NCBI GenBank assembly: GCA_038503075.1
Contig: JBCAML010000004.1
Span: forward strand, 2,253,149 to 2,317,148
Direction: 5' to 3'
Length of the DNA: 64,000 nucleotides
Origin: Gyromitra esculenta
Lineage: Eukaryota > Ascomycota > Pezizomycetes > Pezizales > Discinaceae
A model generated the notes under the pieces. It ran no database searches. It was not told the DNA's origin and saw only the letters and a program-made list of their open reading frames with translations. Below are positions 13,032 through 23,642 of the stretch, in pieces. The number at the start of each line of letters is the position of its first letter. The first letter of the stretch is position 1. A program made the translations under genes and the position numbers.

Positions 13032-13049
13032 CGAGTGACATATCATGAT
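13032..13049 (+). promoter_or_regulatory. Dispersed 18-bp motif, copy 4
   Basis: Reads CGAGTGACATATCATGAT. It lies about 1.5 kb beyond the stop of the RRM gene and faces it. Confidence 0.65.
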
Positions 13050-13754
13050 CTAACACTCACAACAACCCATAGAGTAAGTACCACACATCCCCAGACACGA
13101 ACAATCTAGACACTTCCATAAAATGCCAGGCAGTCACCGAGCCCCACTCCTCCCGGTAGATTTTTCTGGAATGCGAAATGCGGATTCTTATCCGAACATC
13201 CGGTGCTTTTACCGAGATTTGATCCGTTGAAAAAAATAGAGTGGAGTGGAATACATAAGGGAGAGAGGGAAGAAAAAAAAATCGGCAATTGCGAAGAAAG
13301 CCCCGGTACATCACCCTCATAACCCAATCGAAGCACACTAGAAGACAAGACCGGGTTCTAGGCTTTTCTGAGAACTCCTCTTTGCCAGCGTTACATTGCT
13401 CCCTGGACCGACCGGATCAGCTGACCTCACCTCAGGTGCCAAGCCCGTGCGCGGCATCGCGCGAACTTCTTTAGCTATCCCGTGACACAAGTATCGGCAA
13501 GCCCAGCATAAGGTTTAGTATAACCCTAACCCATAAACGGGCCTTTAATTCAACCCATAAACCACTTTTGTTTCAAACAAGGTTGATGGCCGACTCGGCA
13601 GGGTTGGTAGTGCCGCAAGTTAAGTTAGATTGATGTACTTATGCTTTCTATTCGACTGCTATAGTAATAATCCCAATTGATAGAAATTTCAACGTTTGGG
13701 GACCTAGTTTAAAGTTCAGCTGAGGAGAACCCTGGCTCGGATGACCGGTTGTAA

Positions 13755-13772
13755 GTCATACACCATCACTCG
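13755..13772 (-). promoter_or_regulatory. Dispersed 18-bp motif, copy 5
   Basis: On the minus strand it reads CGAGTGATGGTGTATGAC. It lies 735 bp beyond the stop of the RRM gene, in the same orientation as that gene. It forms an inverted pair with copy 4. Confidence 0.65.
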
Positions 13773-14506
13773 GCATCGGCGGGCTCCGATTGCCCTAAAA
13801 TTGGCCAAAAAAAACTTCATCTGGGCTGATAAATTATTTTGCTCCGTGGAATGCGTTTTAATTCTTATCCTCACCTAGATCTAATCTGATACAAGGTTGG
13901 CCCAGTTCCATTAAATCTTCCTCCTTTTCCTCCTCCTCTTACACGTACACGGGATGCGCAAGTATGAACACGAAACAGCTAACGTCTGCCCAGAAATAAT
14001 TTTCTCCCCCATCCCTAGTAAATCGAAAAAATGAAGTGTAAAATGAACGAATCAAGGAAAAATACCAAAAGAAAAAAAAGTGGGTACTAAATCGCCGTTT
14101 TTGATAAACGCGTAAAAAGTTCAAAAGAAAAGCCAGAAGAACAGCAACTTAAAAGCGCGAATAAATGATAAAACAGAAGATACAACGAAATAATAATGAA
14201 ACGAAGCAAAGAATGAAGCAAAGTAACTCAATCATCACACTAAACAACAGTACTGCTTGTGAATGATTTAAAACACGGGATTCAAAACCAAAAAACAAAT
14301 TAAGAGGCTGGGCAGAAGAAAATGAAATAGTAAAACTATCATACCGGTTAAATGCCCATTAAAAATGTTATAGGGTCTTCTCTCATCTCTTGCTTGCGCA
14401 ATATCCAAAATCCTTCTACCCGATTCCCAAAATCTTACTCCCCGCTTTATTCAAGTAAAGAAATCCTCCGCCCAATTACATCATCCAAGAATTAAAGTAT
14501 CCACGT

Positions 14507-16852
14507 CTATTGCATATGTTCATCCTGTTCCGCCCACCCACCCATGCCGTTGTTCATGCCATTATTGTATCCATTTAGGCCCAGTCCATTCTGTCCCTGT
14601 TGAGGACTCAACACAGGCATACTCAAAGCACGGTTATGCTGCCCGCCAATTCGCAAGTTCTGGTTTTGCATCCCAAGTCCAGCGAGCCCAAGTCCATTGA
14701 TGTTCTGACCGTTCTGCCCCAATCCTTCAACTGCGGCTGCGGCTGCCTGACCTGAAGGGTCCATCTGGTTCTGCTGGCCGTATACGGCAGCTGCCTGAGC
14801 GACCGCCATCTGTTGCTGAAGTGACGATGCATACATCGCGTCATTCTGCTGTTGCTGCTGCTGGGCCAAATACGCTTGGAGAGGGTTTGCAGCAACATTG
14901 TTCATGAGCTGTTGCATACTGTTGGGCGTAGTTGGAGTTCCCAGCAGGTTAGGGCTGTTGGAACTCTGCATACCGGATGGGCTGAGCTGAGCAGGGCTTC
15001 CACCTGATCCGGATTGTGAGCCAGGTTGTAAACCGCCATTGACGGGGCTAGAACTTGGCATTGGGGGGTGTGTAGCGGACGTGGGGGTACCGGATGAGTT
15101 GCCAGTGCTTTGCCTAGGCGGATTTCCGCATCGATCCTTTCCAAAGTTGATCTTGAATCGCTTATACTCATCTCTGCTTCTCATAGCTTCGATGGCCTTA
15201 ATAGCATTCGCAATGTTGGTGAAGTTGACGAACGCACAACTCTTCTCCCTGAGCGCATTGACAAGCTCAATGTCACCATACTCCTGGAAATCTTGTCGAA
15301 GACGCTCTTCGCTCCATGATTCGTCGAGGTTACCAACGTACACATTTCTGCTGGCACCCCCGGAAACGGCTAGAGCGATAGCTGGCGGAAGAGCACCAGA
15401 GTGCTTTCCCCAGCCAATTTTTAGCCGACGGTTGTGAATCATGAGCCCCTGAAGGTTGGACAATGCATAAAAGCTTGCCGCAGCGGTCGGATCGATGAAA
15501 GTGACGAAGCAAATGTGCTTGTCAGGAATGTACCGAATGTGGTGTAGCAAGCCCCCTCGTACAACATTGCAGATTTCTTCGATCGTAGTCTCGGGATGAA
15601 TGTTTCCAAGGTAGACCGTTCGATTGCCGAGATTATTGAGACCTCCTGCAGATGTGGCAACTGCTGCGGCAGCAACCGATTGTTGCGCAAGCGCAGAAGA
15701 AATCATCTCTCTATCAGCTCCATTTAGGATGCTTGAAAAGCCAGGAGCAATCCCGAGGTACTGGGCAGCATTCTGCTGTTGAGTTTTTGAAACATATGCA
15801 CAACGATCTTTCCCATAGTAGACGCGGCGTGGTGTCTGCCACTTCGGCTCTTGCGGAAGCTGGTTTACTGCTTTGATAGCATTACCGATGGAAAGGAAGT
15901 GAACAAAACCAATGGCTTTCTCCCTGACAAGCTTGATGGTGTCAATGGGACCAAATTTGCCAAGATCTTCACGTAGCTCTTCCTCAGTCACATCCTCGGC
16001 CAAATTGCCTAGATAGACATTACGGGAAGCCCCGGATTGCTGGACAGCAAGCGCAACAGATGTTGGGACCTGAGAAGGCTTACCCCAACCCACCTTGACA
16101 TCCTGACCCTTGATCGAGAGTTTCTTCAAGATAGCGTCCGAGTGGAAATGGGCAGCGGAACCAGGATCCAAAAACGAGATGAAAGCACAGTTCTTATCGG
16201 GAAGAAGACGAACAGACTCGATCTGACCTGACCTTACGTGTCCGAGAATTTCTTCGGCAGAGGTCTCTGGTGGGATGTTGCCCAAATACACTGTGCGGGA
16301 AGTACCTGCCACCATACCGGGGGAAGCCGCCATAGGTGACGTAGGTGTCTGGACATTCTGCTGGTAGTAGGAAGCAAACTGTGGATTGAATCCGGTGGGA
16401 GAACCAAGGCCATTGTGACCCATCCCAAACGTTGGCGATAGGGGATTAGATGCGTTCTGTTGGGTAAATCCACCGGGCATCTGAAACTGTGGCGAACCAA
16501 ATGCGTTCGGTGTACCGGGCTGGAAAGGAGAACCGAGCAGAAGCTGGGAAGGAAGCAGAGGAGTGAATTGCATATCGTATGTTCCCGGAGAAGCCATTCC
16601 ATTGTCTTGATGCATAGTCGCTGTATTGATCGACGGCATGTTGATACGACGTCTATTATGGTTGCCCGCATCGGCGCTGAAACCAGCAGGCATCTGATTC
16701 TGATCTCCATTCGAGCGATCGGCCGAAGATGATTTAGAGAGGGGATGAGGGATTCGGCCGTTAGCTCCGTTCGAGCCGCCTACGCCGTTTCCATTATCGT
16801 TGTGCATGGCGAAATGCGAGTGGACAAATCTGTCCGATTGGGGGGCTGGCAA
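14507..16852 (-). CDS. nrd1: Four-RRM RNA-binding protein, nrd1/MRN1 type
   Basis: Single exon of 781 residues. Four RNA-recognition motifs are visible through their RNP2 strands: TVYLGNI (about 185), NVYLGNL (277), TVYLGNI (408) and NVYVGNL (502). Each has an RNP1-like segment such as CAFISF, IGFVHF, ICFVTF or CAFVNF. RRM1 and RRM3, and RRM2 and RRM4, resemble each other, so the array looks like a duplicated pair; GWGK and YGKDRC follow the domains. The N-terminus is S/N/G-rich and the C-terminus Q/N-rich with a short polyglutamine run. The arrangement matches Schizosaccharomyces pombe Nrd1 (negative regulator of differentiation) and Saccharomyces Mrn1. Known homologues bind mRNA and regulate differentiation or stress and mitochondrial messages. 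The Q/N tail suggests granule assembly, as an inference. The upstream region is strongly pyrimidine-rich on the coding strand (17.1-17.65 kb), like a fungal leader. Confidence 0.9.
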   Translation of the reverse strand: MPAPQSDRFVHSHFAMHNDNGNGVGGSNGANGRIPHPLSKSSSADRSNGDQNQMPAGFSADAGNHNRRRINMPSINTATMHQDNGMASPGTYDMQFTPLLPSQLLLGSPFQPGTPNAFGSPQFQMPGGFTQQNASNPLSPTFGMGHNGLGSPTGFNPQFASYYQQNVQTPTSPMAASPGMVAGTSRTVYLGNIPPETSAEEILGHVRSGQIESVRLLPDKNCAFISFLDPGSAAHFHSDAILKKLSIKGQDVKVGWGKPSQVPTSVALAVQQSGASRNVYLGNLAEDVTEEELREDLGKFGPIDTIKLVREKAIGFVHFLSIGNAIKAVNQLPQEPKWQTPRRVYYGKDRCAYVSKTQQQNAAQYLGIAPGFSSILNGADREMISSALAQQSVAAAAVATSAGGLNNLGNRTVYLGNIHPETTIEEICNVVRGGLLHHIRYIPDKHICFVTFIDPTAAASFYALSNLQGLMIHNRRLKIGWGKHSGALPPAIALAVSGGASRNVYVGNLDESWSEERLRQDFQEYGDIELVNALREKSCAFVNFTNIANAIKAIEAMRSRDEYKRFKINFGKDRCGNPPRQSTGNSSGTPTSATHPPMPSSSPVNGGLQPGSQSGSGGSPAQLSPSGMQSSNSPNLLGTPTTPNSMQQLMNNVAANPLQAYLAQQQQQQNDAMYASSLQQQMAVAQAAAVYGQQNQMDPSGQAAAAAVEGLGQNGQNINGLGLAGLGMQNQNLRIGGQHNRALSMPVLSPQQGQNGLGLNGYNNGMNNGMGGWAEQDEHMQ

Positions 16853-18946
16853 GACGGCCGTTTTGACTGATTTATAGTACGGTCCGGTGGATTATCTCCG
16901 GACTCGTTGGAGGTAAAAAGGGGGACTCGAAACTAGTGACGATATGCAACGTCTCTATAGAACTACAGAACGCGTTGAGTTTTTGGTAGAGGAATTAAAG
17001 ATTATCTAGAAGTTTCAGGAGCTATCAGCAAAATTGCTAATCACTACGGAGGAACCCCCTGACAAAGCAGAAAAGTTGGAATACCAGCCAGCAGCAGGCA
17101 TGGGGAAAAGGGGCGCCGTCACTTGGAAGAACTCACAGGATGGAATTTAATCAAATCTACCTCAATTATCTCACAAAATGCTGCGTACCGGCAAAAATAA
17201 ATATCACGCTGGTGCTGGGCAAAATCACTCCAACAAGGCCAAACGAGCAAACTTGAGCTACAGCAATTGACTCTACTGATGGATTTGCAAAGGGTGGACC
17301 AGTGCCTGAACTGAGCAGAAGACAGTCGCTGTGAGCAACAATGGCAACAACCAACGTAGAAGCTGTACTGAAGGACCTTCGAATAGGCCAAATCAAAACA
17401 AAACGAAGGTAAAGCTCGACGGAAGGTACCAAGGAAGGAGGCAAGGAAGAAGGAAGTGAAAAGAGGAAGATAAGGAGGACACCAAAGAACGAATGGGGAA
17501 GACCAAAGGTATTGAGAGAAGCGAGAGAGGAAGAGAGCAACGAGAAAATATGAAGGGAAGGGAGAAGAAGGGATGGAGCCAAGGATGTATGTATGCATGT
17601 ACTAGCTAGGCAAGCAGGGCAAGAAAAGCACCACCAGTGGTCAATCACTCAGTCAGCCATCCATCAAAATGAGCCAGCACCCCAGAAAAAAATGGGACCA
17701 GCCTGGTCATGCCGACATCAAGAATAACGAACGAAGGCCTAAAGATCAGGCCAGTCAATCCCCGCGTGCGAGACGAACAGAGACACCAGAAAAGGGCGTT
17801 CTGGCTGAACTCAACCCTTCAGATCGTGTGCGAGCCGGGGGGTCTGTGAAGTGGTGGAAAAGAGAAAGGAGAGCAGAGCGCGCACGGCCGACATGGATTC
17901 TGCCCACTCTACCACCTTCGTTACCAGCGATCCCAAAATGCTCCCAGACCCACGAAAAATACACTGCACGAGGGGAAAAAGAAATATAAAGAGAAAAGGG
18001 GGAGAGGTTCGTGTTGCCGGACCCAGCTTAGGCACGTCCTGATGCAGCGAAGACTGGCACTGTCTGGGATCCCCTGGTAGGTTGTTCTAAGCCTTTCTCG
18101 GTTGGACATTGCTGGTAGCGCGCAGCTTTGACCGAGGAGTGGGAAATTGAACCTGGCACAGAAATGTGAGTGGCCAACCTTCCGTCCGTCCCTTTCTCTC
18201 CCTACACTCAGCCTTCCACTGGCCAACTTGGGCGCAATGATGGAAACTCCATAAAAGTATCGAAAAGCGGCCTGCTGCGGGAGGAAGCTATGGAACATCC
18301 ATAATCTCTAGAAATACCTTGACTTGAGCCGTGTGTATTCGCTTATCAGCCTTCGGCAAACAAAAAGCAACAAAATACACGTAACAAACCAACTTCGCAT
18401 CCAACCAGTACCGTTTCAATAAAATCGATTTAACACAACAATATTATCCGATGGGCTTTACTCACATTATAATAAGGAGGGCAACTACCCATATCTCCCC
18501 CACTGATCGATCAACCTCGCAAGTTGACCTTTTCGAAGTATTCCTCATCCACCTCTGACGTCTTGACGTATGTACGTTATACAGTGTGTAATGTTACTTG
18601 GGTTACCTTCGTCAAATTCTTTCTCATTGCCACTAAAGCAGACACCCGTCATCGAATCTGCCAAAAATTTGCGGCTCAGATCTTTCGACATGCGCACGAA
18701 ATCTTACAGCTCACAAAGCCCGTCCCAGGCAATCCATCACTTGTATCTGTTGGAGCCTAGCAAATCTCCACTGCGGATGCCTGCACCAACTGAAGCGCTC
18801 GCTTCGGAATCTAAGCAATGACTGATTTCTGCAATCTTCTTGTCGGTCGCTTCAAGATTTCTGCGCCTTCGCGCTTCCTCAGGACCCTAGTTCCCGCTTT
18901 GGTTAGTACCTGTTACTAACATATCCCGTGGAACCCGCCAAGACGA

Positions 18947-18964
18947 CGAGTGATAATTTATGAT
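18947..18964 (+). promoter_or_regulatory. Dispersed 18-bp motif, copy 6
   Basis: Reads CGAGTGATAATTTATGAT; in direct orientation with copy 7, 334 bp away. Confidence 0.65.
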
Positions 18965-19280
18965 TAAAATTATGTGCGTGTAACCAAACTTCGGAATCTG
19001 GGGAGGAAAGAAAAAAACGGGAGATTTACGATAAATGGGATAAGAAAAAAATGGTATAACTTTTGGAGACACCATTGTTAAAATTGCACGATCTGCAGCT
19101 TGCCAGCAGCGGAAATGTCTGCTCCTAACGCTTACCAGCACAGTTGAGCCGCACCTCGTTTTCGTCCGACACCCCCCTCATGAATTTCGAAACGATTGTG
19201 GATCAGTTAATATTTCACATGATATGTCGTCAATATTTTTGGTCCGTTTTTCCGTTGGTACACGATAGCTATATGTGACA

Positions 19281-19298
19281 CGAGTGATATTTCATGAT
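19281..19298 (+). promoter_or_regulatory. Dispersed 18-bp motif, copy 7 (consensus)
   Basis: Reads CGAGTGATATTTCATGAT, which equals the majority base at nearly every position of the set. Confidence 0.7.
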
Positions 19299-19701
19299 TT
19301 AAACGGCCAACAGAGAGGAACTGCGGATTTCCCCGATCTCATATACTGTTTCAGTCGGACGCAAGTCTGGATGATCCCGGAGGTGGATGCCTTGTTTAGA
19401 GTGCACGTGAGTTCTTGCATCGTCGAAGTTTTCAGCGATCATTGTGTCCCGAGTATTGTACACGAGAGACCCCCGGGATGGATTATATTTGACTGACAGC
19501 ACCGGAATGGTATGCGGAGACATCAAGCTTTTCGGTACCATCGTGATATCTACATTTGGCCCAGATGTTACATTACCGTGCAAGCGAACCATCGAATATG
19601 AACGGAGGGATCCCGCGCTGGGAGAAAAGGTGTCCCGCGCCAAGCGGTGGTGACACCACGCTAGAAAGGGCCAAGCCTTTTTGAGCCGCCATTAACCTAG
19701 C

Positions 19702-19719
19702 GTCACAGACTATCACTCA
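19702..19719 (-). promoter_or_regulatory. Dispersed 18-bp motif, T-initial variant
   Basis: On the minus strand it reads TGAGTGATAGTCTGTGAC: one change at the first base and a GTGAC second half-site. It lies about 100 bp before the ATG of the putative small gene at 19822. Confidence 0.4.
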
Positions 19720-19821
19720 CACCTCCTCACATCTCCCCACACATCACTTGGACTGCCAACACATTGATATGTATCGCGAATCATCTCAGCTACTCACAGA
19801 TCTCTCTGTGGCCACCCCAAA

Positions 19822-20126
19822 ATGCGTCGGAAAGCCCTCAATCAGACTTATCATCGAGCGTGAGGCTTGAGCACTAACTGGAACGAACCAAGTATTGACG
19901 CCTCTTTTATATTAGCTCGGGACAGCTCTTAAGAGAAGCCATCGAAAGGGATGGAACCACACGGATCGTGAAGGCAGAGCTGGTAAATAAAATACTAAAT
20001 CTGCCTGTATTAGGGTGGGTTTTTGATGGGTTAAGGCTTGGCCGGGGCGTCCGGAAAGTAGACACGAAGCAGCTACGTGTTGCAGCGATTGGGAAACCCA
20101 TGGTTAAACGAGCTAAGATCATGTAA
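19822..20126 (+). CDS. Putative small two-exon gene, unknown function
   Basis: Exon 1 is 19822-19859 and exon 2 is 19916-20126; joined they give 83 codons ending at TAA. The 56-bp intron has donor GTGAGG, a CACTAAC branch site and acceptor ATATTAG, all at normal fungal spacing, and the join is in phase. The product starts MRRKALNQTYHRA and ends KPMVKRAKIM. It is basic, with a hydrophobic centre (NLPVLGWVFDGLRLG). The region upstream is CT/CA-rich, like a leader. I do not recognise the protein. The signals could also be chance, or the last exons of a larger gene. Confidence 0.4.
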
Positions 20127-23100
20127 ACAAGAATATCTTCATGTTACCAGAGGGAATACAAGAAGGAAGATTTCATGGTCAATCCAAAAGGCCTATAGAT
20201 CCTCGTAGTGACATGCCCTGTGAAGAAAAGGAGGCTGAATGTGGAGTTACTTTGACACATCGAACTAGGAATCCATGCCAGAAACTGTCGATCAATCAAA
20301 CTCATTGGTATTTCGTTGCTGATGCGATTCAACTCGACCCGGCACTCCCGAAGCTCTTCAAACGGGCCTACAGAAAAGGTTTCGGGCGGCGCAGTATATG
20401 TATTCTTGAGGAGACTTGTGCTGTATCTCTTCAATTGATCCTTATCGTCGTCTAGAAGATATGTTGATAAGTCATATCGATAACGCAAGTTGCACGCCAC
20501 GATATGAAATCGGTGCCGCCAAGACTGCATAAGCCAGGATGTTGTGGTTACATATCGTCAGTGGAACCTACGCGCCAACGCCTTCTCCCCGCAGCCTTGA
20601 TGATACCAATGGTAAAGAACCAATGGTTAGCTTGTGAAGAGGGAAGGTTGGTCAGTGATTTTTATCACGAGGATCCTCAACCACGTCCAGTGTCTACATC
20701 AACGAAGTCGCGATTGGGGCTCTTGACCTTTGGTATAACAGCTGTTGCTTTGAGGGGATCCTGGGAGTTTCTTACCGAGTTTACGGGACGTGTTAATAAC
20801 TCACCGGGGCATTGGTATATCTTTGGAGCTCAAGAGTCTTTTACGAGCTCCAGGTTGGAAGTTCCGCCTACCTCACGCAACATTAGCTGACTTTGGCTTG
20901 GGGTTTATCCCCGAAAGTTTGTTCTTATTGTGGACCTCCATTATGGGTGGTCGTTTTTCATTTTTGCATGGATCTGTGCTAATTCCTCGACTGTAGCCCC
21001 GAAAGGCCTTTATCTATAGCCACGGCGAACAATCCCAAGAACCTTATGCTACAGATGTGCCTAGAACCAGTATCGAGATTAAAACTTAGGTATCATAAAA
21101 CTTGGCGATTTCTAATCCGTGCTCTGTTTGAGCTTCGGTCAGGAGTGTGGAAGCCGCCGGGAGAGAGAGGTCAGACCATTTCCTGCTGTTACTTGCTCGA
21201 TAAACGACGATTGATGAGCTCCACGCTCACAAAATTCTTATACAAAACATGGTTCTTCATGACAGGATATGGGAGGCAAGAAGTTACCCTAAAGGAAACT
21301 GCATCAAGGGATTTCGACACTGAGAGCGTATTCGATTTTAATCGAGCACTGGGTAGGAACCTGTATGTATCGTTATTGGATACAATTCGGTATCAGGACA
21401 CCAAGTCTCTACCGGGTTACTTTACGAACCACCCTCTTGTCTTTTCTACTCAATTCGGCTCGGTTCGGTTCAACCTCCTGGCCAATATTTTGGGATTTGG
21501 TGCTTCTGTGTTATCCCGACAAATATGCGTATATATTGAATCATCTGCAGATATTTTTTATTTATTTTTTGATATGGAAGCCTGCTTATACTAATAAAGG
21601 TGGCATTATTTTATGAGAGATTTTAAATGTTAAAATATACTCTAGGCAATCCTTGTGAAATGCCTCAGCCCCATCACGGCACACTCTGCACTCTGTATAT
21701 AGGAGAGTGGCGGATATTCATTTCCGACCTCCACATCGCCTAAAGAGCACTTGGATCATTTCCATTTGGAAGGAATCGTTTTGGCCAAATCCTCGTCTGG
21801 GTTGGCTGCCACTTGGAAGAGCCGTGGTGGGCCCCTTGCCCTACATACACGGAACCATAGGATATAGAACACACGCTGGGGTTTTTCTCTCCCCATGGCT
21901 TTTCGCTTTGGCTATCGGCAACCCGCTCACTAGGGAGGTATATAGTCGTGGCTTTTCACGACAGGAACGGATTGCTATTTCACTAAATGTGAATTTTGGT
22001 AGACCTAGAGAAGAAAGGGCATGCGGAACTTATGTGAGTGGTTTGAAACTGCGCACAATTGCCCTGCTAAGGCTGTAGGATGATTGCAATTTCACCCAAA
22101 TATTGTTTGTCATCTTTCAACCTTGTCTCTCGCAAACACGAATACTGCTGACTCGAACATTGTTATCCAGTGTTGCATGTAACTTGCTCTTGAAGAGATC
22201 TCATGCTTAAACGGAAATAGAATCTCGATGGATGATGGTGAATGGTTTTGGGATAGAATGTATCTCGTGATCACTGATAAGGTTTTTTGTGGAAAAGTCT
22301 GTCATTTCTATTTTCTCGTAAATGTTTGACTCTTTGGATCATAAACCCTGGCATGCGATTTGGCAACCATTTCATGTACAAGAGTGAACTGAAGTTTCGG
22401 GGTGACGAGTGATGATGTTTGGTGCCGGGTTTCCGGAGGTTTCATTGAGGGGGCTTGGGTTTGGGTTCGGATAACTATAGGGTAGGTCGGGATTGGATTG
22501 GATTGGATTGGACTGACATGGAGGAAATATATTTACCTGTTGAGACATGTGCATAGAAAAGTAATGATGGCATGTGTACAGTCTTGAGCCTGAGGATAGA
22601 GAATGTTTGTGGTAAACTGCCCAAGTTTCCAGCATCGTCATCCTTGGCCGTGGTGACAGTGATCATAGCGGTTTCTTTCTCTCGCTGCATTTTCCTTCCC
22701 TTCCTTCCTTCCCTCTTCCCTCCTCCCTTCACTTCTTCCTTTCCTTCCCTTCTCCTCTTGCACACATCCTAGAGGCAACCAGCGATCCCTCCTCGGATCC
22801 GTGACCTACGTGCTTACACGCACGCACGCCCACCCACCCACCCATCACCACATTGCGTTCTCTCGGTCCTCCGAGTCTTTTGGCGTAGACTGTCTTCATA
22901 GAAGCAGTAGTAGCGGTTGTCGAGCGATTTGCTGGGCAGTGGCTCAAGTCGTTGACAGCTCACCCGCACCCAGACTGCTCTCTTTCTTCTTTCCTCCATT
23001 CCCTCCCTCCCTTCCTCGCAAGAGACTAGAGACGAAGGGAAAAAATCGAGCGAGCGAGTGAGGGTGTTTAGTCCAGCCTTCTTCCTCATTTTCTCACTCA

Positions 23101-23642
23101 CTCTGCCCCCTCACCCACTTTCTGGATCCTCTCTGCTGCGGTCTGGTCTACACACATACACCGCCTGTCACCCAGGTCTGGCTCTTCCGCGCCAAACCTA
23201 ACCCCCTCCTCTATTCGAACCCCCCCCCCCCCCATTAGATCCCTCACTCGATCATCTTCCTTTACCGGCACACCTCAACTACAACAACACTAAAAACTCT
23301 CGACGCGATCACTTCTGTTCTCGCCCGCCACCTTCTTCTTTCCCTCAACCCACCACCACCAAACCCCCCCACCACAACTATCACTCACCCCCCTCCCATC
23401 TCGCTTCCCCTTTTTAATTGGGTTATTTTTTTTATTTCAATCTGACTACTCTCTCTTCATAACGATTTTCTAAGCATCTTTTAGATTACACACGTTTCCT
23501 CATTCTGTCTTTCCCTTGCTTTATCATCTCTCCCTCTTTCGCGTATAGGAGCAATCATCTTTTTGCCGTTTCTTTTTTTTCATTTGGGTTTCCCGTGTCT
23601 TTCGCCGGTTGAGTTAACCCAAATTTCCGGGCTTATTACGCC
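20127..23642. other. Intergenic; CT-rich promoter and leader of RCO1 on the right
   Basis: Frames of 120-180 codons at 20144-20530 (-), 20504-20890 (+) and 21046-21594 (+) lack recognisable motifs and splice support, so I do not call them. At 22491-22515 there is a short GATTG pentamer tandem. From about 22670 to 23640 the plus strand is strongly pyrimidine-rich, with a 14-C run at 23220-23233. It leads directly to the RCO1 start and is probably its promoter and 5' leader. Confidence 0.55.

Larger units (their letters stand above)
8968..14506. other. Long AT-rich intergenic region
   Basis: This is 5.5 kb without a gene I can support. The open frame at 9242-9796 (+) sits in a CT-rich stretch that looks like a divergent promoter or leader and is not convincing as protein. 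The rest is AT-rich with short frames only. It contains four copies of the dispersed 18-bp motif (11120, 12462, 13032, 13755). The 13.8-14.5 kb part is the probable 3' UTR and flank of the RRM gene. Confidence 0.5.
16853..19821. other. Intergenic with CT-rich leader of the RRM gene
   Basis: From about 17380 to 17580 the plus strand is purine-rich (repeated GGAAGGA/AGGAAGA), that is, CT-rich in the sense of the RRM gene. This is typical of fungal promoters and 5' leaders. Frames at 17.1-18.3 kb on both strands are composition artefacts of this tract. Further right the DNA is AT-rich and contains two motif copies (18947, 19281) and a variant (19702). Confidence 0.5.

Noticed and set aside
20144..20530. 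Minus-strand frame of 128 codons starting MQSWRHRF
   Set aside because: Somewhat protein-like, but no motif or splice signal, and opposed by equally long plus-strand frames; not enough support.
21046..21594. Plus-strand frame of 182 codons
   Set aside because: Aromatic- and Cys-rich random-looking translation, AT-rich DNA, no homologous motif.
22406..22423. CGAGTGATGATG-like match to the dispersed motif
   Set aside because: First half-site fits but the second (RTGAH at the right spacing) is absent.
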